A DNA stretch of 64,000 nucleotides from Syntrophomonas sp. (GTDB lineage: Bacteria; Bacillota; Syntrophomonadia; Syntrophomonadales; Syntrophomonadaceae): positions 59,956-123,955 of the forward strand of contig JAENZN010000009.1 in the NCBI GenBank assembly GCA_016841245.1. The letters run 5' to 3'. How positions within the stretch are numbered: position 1 is the stretch's first letter; every line of letters begins with the position of its first letter. The translations under genes were made by a program, and so were the position numbers. This document shows, one piece after another, positions 61,916 through 64,000 of this stretch. The notes under the pieces are model-generated. The model was not told the DNA's origin, did no database searches, and saw only the letters and a list, made by a program, of their open reading frames with translations.

Positions 61916-64000
61916 TTACTTTCCTAACAGATTATACAGAACCTGTGCCATTTCCGCGCGGGTGGTCGTGCTGAGCGGTGCGAGTGCTCCGTTGCTACCG
62001 CCGACAGTACCATTTTCGACCAACAACATCATGGCGTCCTTCGCCCATTCCGCTATATTCTCTTGGTCGGTGAAATCGGAAAGCGTTTTGCCGGATTCGC
62101 CTTGCGGGAGCTGCCCCATGACCTGCAATACGTTGTACAGCAGGGTAAACATCTCCTGCCTCGTTATTTCTTTGTCGGGCGCATACATATTGTTACCGAT
62201 TCCTGCCGAAATGCCCAGCCGCTTCGCCGCCGCGAGATATCCGGTATAATAAGCATTGCCTGCGTCAGAGAAGTTATCGGTCGGGTTCTCATCCGGGGCA
62301 ATGCCGTAAGCGCGCATTATCAGCACCAGGAATTCGCCTCGCGTTAACTTCGCTTCGGCACTGTAATTGCCGCTACCCGTACCTTTTGTGATCTCACGAG
62401 CTGCGATGAAGCTTACCGCTTGGCTGTACCATGCGCCCGATACAACATCATTGTAGCTCACCTTATTATATGCCACTGCATAGTCGCTGAAATGGGTGGT
62501 TTCAAAGGTGACCATTCTGGTTGCTGGGTCGTAATGGCCGTTGGGGATGGTAACTACATTGCCAGAGCCGTCTATATACCAGATTACGATGCTCTCCGGA
62601 TTGGCAAGTTCTGCCGCAGTGGGGGTATAGGGTATGCTTACAGTAACCGGCGCATCGGGATTGCTCCAGTTTGTCTGCTTGCCATCCAGCGTTAGGGTCA
62701 GGCTGATCAGAGGCTTCTCACCGATGGCTGCCTTGACATCATCAGAAAGGTCTGACTTATTGCCGACTCCTATGGTGATTTCCGCTTTTTTGCCTTCCGC
62801 ACCGGTGATGCCGGAAAGCATATCTGATGGAAGCGTGAGGCTGCCGGTATCGGTATCGAAAGTCAGCGTACTGCCGTCTGGAGTGATAAGATTAGCTACC
62901 GGCATACCGACAGTGTAATCTGTGACGCCCGGCAGCGAGGGCATAGTAACTGTCACATTCCCTCCCTGATCGAGGTTCTGAGAACCCACGTCTATGAAAG
63001 CAGCACTGGCCTCCTTGTCAACCGTGACCGGGAACGTCGATTTATCACCGTTTCCCGCTTTCACGTCTGCTTTATAAGTCGGCGTTGATGATGTTGATGA
63101 ATTGCTACCGCCACCGCCACCGCTGTACGCCCATTTCGCGTAGACAGTCATTGAAGCGGTAGCGGGCATCGATGAGATAAACTGTGTACCTGCACCGTTT
63201 TCTCCCGTAAACCAGCCTCCAAAGATATAGCTGCTTCTCGTGGGATCAGCCGGCCAAGACGCACTGCCGATACTATCTCCCGTGTTGACGGTTCTGGTGG
63301 TATATACTGAGCCGTTACTGATAAAGGTGACGGTATAGCCGGTCACCGCTGCCGGATCGTTGAAATCGATGCTGATGGGAGCCGTGGTCAGGTTCCCAGT
63401 CGCCCCAGTCACTTTCGCCTGGGCAATGGTGAAAGTCAGGTTGCTGACGTCATTCGCGTTGGCATGGTTTGTCGCGTTGCCGCTGATAGTGACCGTCAAT
63501 TGAGTATCGCCGTCCCTTGTCACGCTGTAGTCCAGACCAGCGGGCAGGTTCGTTGCGGTCACATCCGCCTTAACCAGCGGGTCTGCCAGCGTGCCGTTGG
63601 CTATCGTAATCACTACCGCGCCCGACGCCAGGCTGCCGTCATTGGCCGCTGCTTCGGTTAACGATGTCGGATTGGTGGAAGCGATGCTTGCCGCCGGTGC
63701 TTCCGGGTCGCTGAAGTCAATGCTGATGGGAGCCGTGGTCAGGTTCCCAGTCGCCCCAGTCACTTTCGCCTGGGCAATGGTGAAAGTCAGGTTGCTGACG
63801 TCATTCGCGTTGGCATGGTTTGTCGCGTTGCCGCTGATAGTGACCGTCAATTGAGTATCGCCGTCCCTTGTCACGCTGTAGTCCAGACCAGCGGGCAGGT
63901 TCGTTGCGGTCACATCCGCCTTAACCAGCGGGTCTGCCAGCGTGCCGTTGGCTATCGTAATCACTACCGCGCCCGACGCCAGGCTGCCGTCATTGGCCGC
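61916..64000 (-). CDS. Large SLH-anchored surface protein, 5' part outside the window
   Basis: A minus-strand frame that continues past the right edge, so the N-terminus and signal are not visible; at least 694 codons are present. From the upstream side: repeats of 117 residues (TLADPLVKADVTATNLPAGL and ISGNATNHANANDVSNLTFT inside), an InlB B-repeat/Flg_new unit (GYTVTFISNG ... YIFGGWFTG ... MTVYAKWAY), a glycine-rich linker, a region of beta strands, and three C-terminal SLH domains (SGAWYSQAVSFIAAREITKG, NAYYTGYLAAAKRLGISAGI, IAEWAKDAMMLLVENGTVGG). GC content is visibly higher than in the rest of the window. The product would sit on the cell surface through the SLH domains and may be an adhesin. 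Confidence 0.88.
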   Translation of the reverse strand, partial: AANDGSLASGAVVITIANGTLADPLVKADVTATNLPAGLDYSVTRDGDTQLTVTISGNATNHANANDVSNLTFTIAQAKVTGATGNLTTAPISIDFSDPEAPAASIASTNPTSLTEAAANDGSLASGAVVITIANGTLADPLVKADVTATNLPAGLDYSVTRDGDTQLTVTISGNATNHANANDVSNLTFTIAQAKVTGATGNLTTAPISIDFNDPAAVTGYTVTFISNGSVYTTRTVNTGDSIGSASWPADPTRSSYIFGGWFTGENGAGTQFISSMPATASMTVYAKWAYSGGGGGSNSSTSSTPTYKADVKAGNGDKSTFPVTVDKEASAAFIDVGSQNLDQGGNVTVTMPSLPGVTDYTVGMPVANLITPDGSTLTFDTDTGSLTLPSDMLSGITGAEGKKAEITIGVGNKSDLSDDVKAAIGEKPLISLTLTLDGKQTNWSNPDAPVTVSIPYTPTAAELANPESIVIWYIDGSGNVVTIPNGHYDPATRMVTFETTHFSDYAVAYNKVSYNDVVSGAWYSQAVSFIAAREITKGTGSGNYSAEAKLTRGEFLVLIMRAYGIAPDENPTDNFSDAGNAYYTGYLAAAKRLGISAGIGNNMYAPDKEITRQEMFTLLYNVLQVMGQLPQGESGKTLSDFTDQENIAEWAKDAMMLLVENGTVGGSNGALAPLSTTTRAEMAQVLYNLLGK
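63369..64000 (-). repeat. Nucleotide-identical tandem repeat, period 351 bp
   Basis: By direct reading, 63369-63649 and 63720-64000 are identical over 281 bp; the offset of 351 bp equals 117 codons. The repeat continues off the right edge, so the copy number is unknown. The identity at DNA level points to recent amplification or gene conversion. Confidence 0.85.

Noticed and set aside
1..64000. CRISPR array, tRNA or rRNA genes
   Set aside because: I saw no regularly spaced short repeats with unique spacers and no recognisable tRNA or rRNA sequence; a tRNAscan or Infernal run would be needed to exclude weak cases.

Overview
The window looks like a piece of chromosome from an anaerobic, endospore-forming, S-layer-bearing Firmicute of the class Clostridia. 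The supporting genes are a complete prkA-yhbH-spoVR sporulation cluster, a CotF-type spore coat protein, two SLH-domain surface proteins, many TTG/GTG starts behind strong AGGAGG-type ribosome binding sites, and a membrane FeS oxidoreductase of the kind used for reverse electron transfer by fatty-acid-oxidising syntrophs. A Syntrophomonas-like host is my inference; no rRNA or tRNA gene is present to test it. I found no CRISPR array.

Layout. 1-7.2 kb: membrane proteins (DUF975-like, CBO0543-like, SanA/YdcF-like), two unrecognised genes and an msrA stump. 7.2-10.9 kb: a PAS histidine kinase, then a minus-strand pair encoding a radical SAM/helix-hairpin-helix protein and its DUF4130-type partner. 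11.2-15.7 kb: prkA-yhbH-spoVR. 15.7-22.7 kb: an FAH-family hydrolase, a broken HD/dGTPase gene, a LuxR regulator, an 859-aa SLH protein with seven beta-propeller-like repeats, and an ECF sigma factor with a membrane partner that is probably its anti-sigma factor. 23-28.5 kb: a MocR-type regulator, a class I aminotransferase and the FeS oxidoreductase. 28.7-34 kb: CotF, an unknown gene, a macro-domain/vWA gene pair, a thiamine-binding protein and a membrane protease-like protein.

34.2-37.2 kb is a rearranged spot: a membrane-anchored MutS-family ATPase, a 22-bp perfect hairpin, a two-gene toxin-antitoxin module with its own palindromic operator, then a frameshifted second copy of the MutS ATPase core. 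37.2-42 kb carries topB, a stalk-domain protein, a metallophosphoesterase and a flavodoxin-like reductase. About 1.1 kb of gene wreckage (IS66 tnpA start, UPF0158 tail, small antitoxin-like ORF) then leads into a complete Wadjet operon, jetD-jetA-jetB-jetC, at 43.0-51.0 kb. This is the clearest defence system in the window. It is followed by a truncated extra ORF and a REPIN-like inverted repeat.

51.3-64 kb: a butanediol-dehydrogenase-like gene with an unlisted 38-aa leader gene, a coiled-coil/phosphodiester-glycosidase pair, a universal stress protein, a wrecked composite of two transposases, a NarL-type response regulator flanked by a kinase-less PAS sensor and a convergent full kinase, two lipoproteins, a truncated secreted protein, and a visibly GC-richer SLH surface protein with nucleotide-identical 351-bp tandem repeats that runs off the right edge.

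I did not find a convincing wholly new system. The most novel-looking groupings are the macro-HTH-like/vWA pair, the MutS-TA-MutS duplication, and the three-part sensor cluster.
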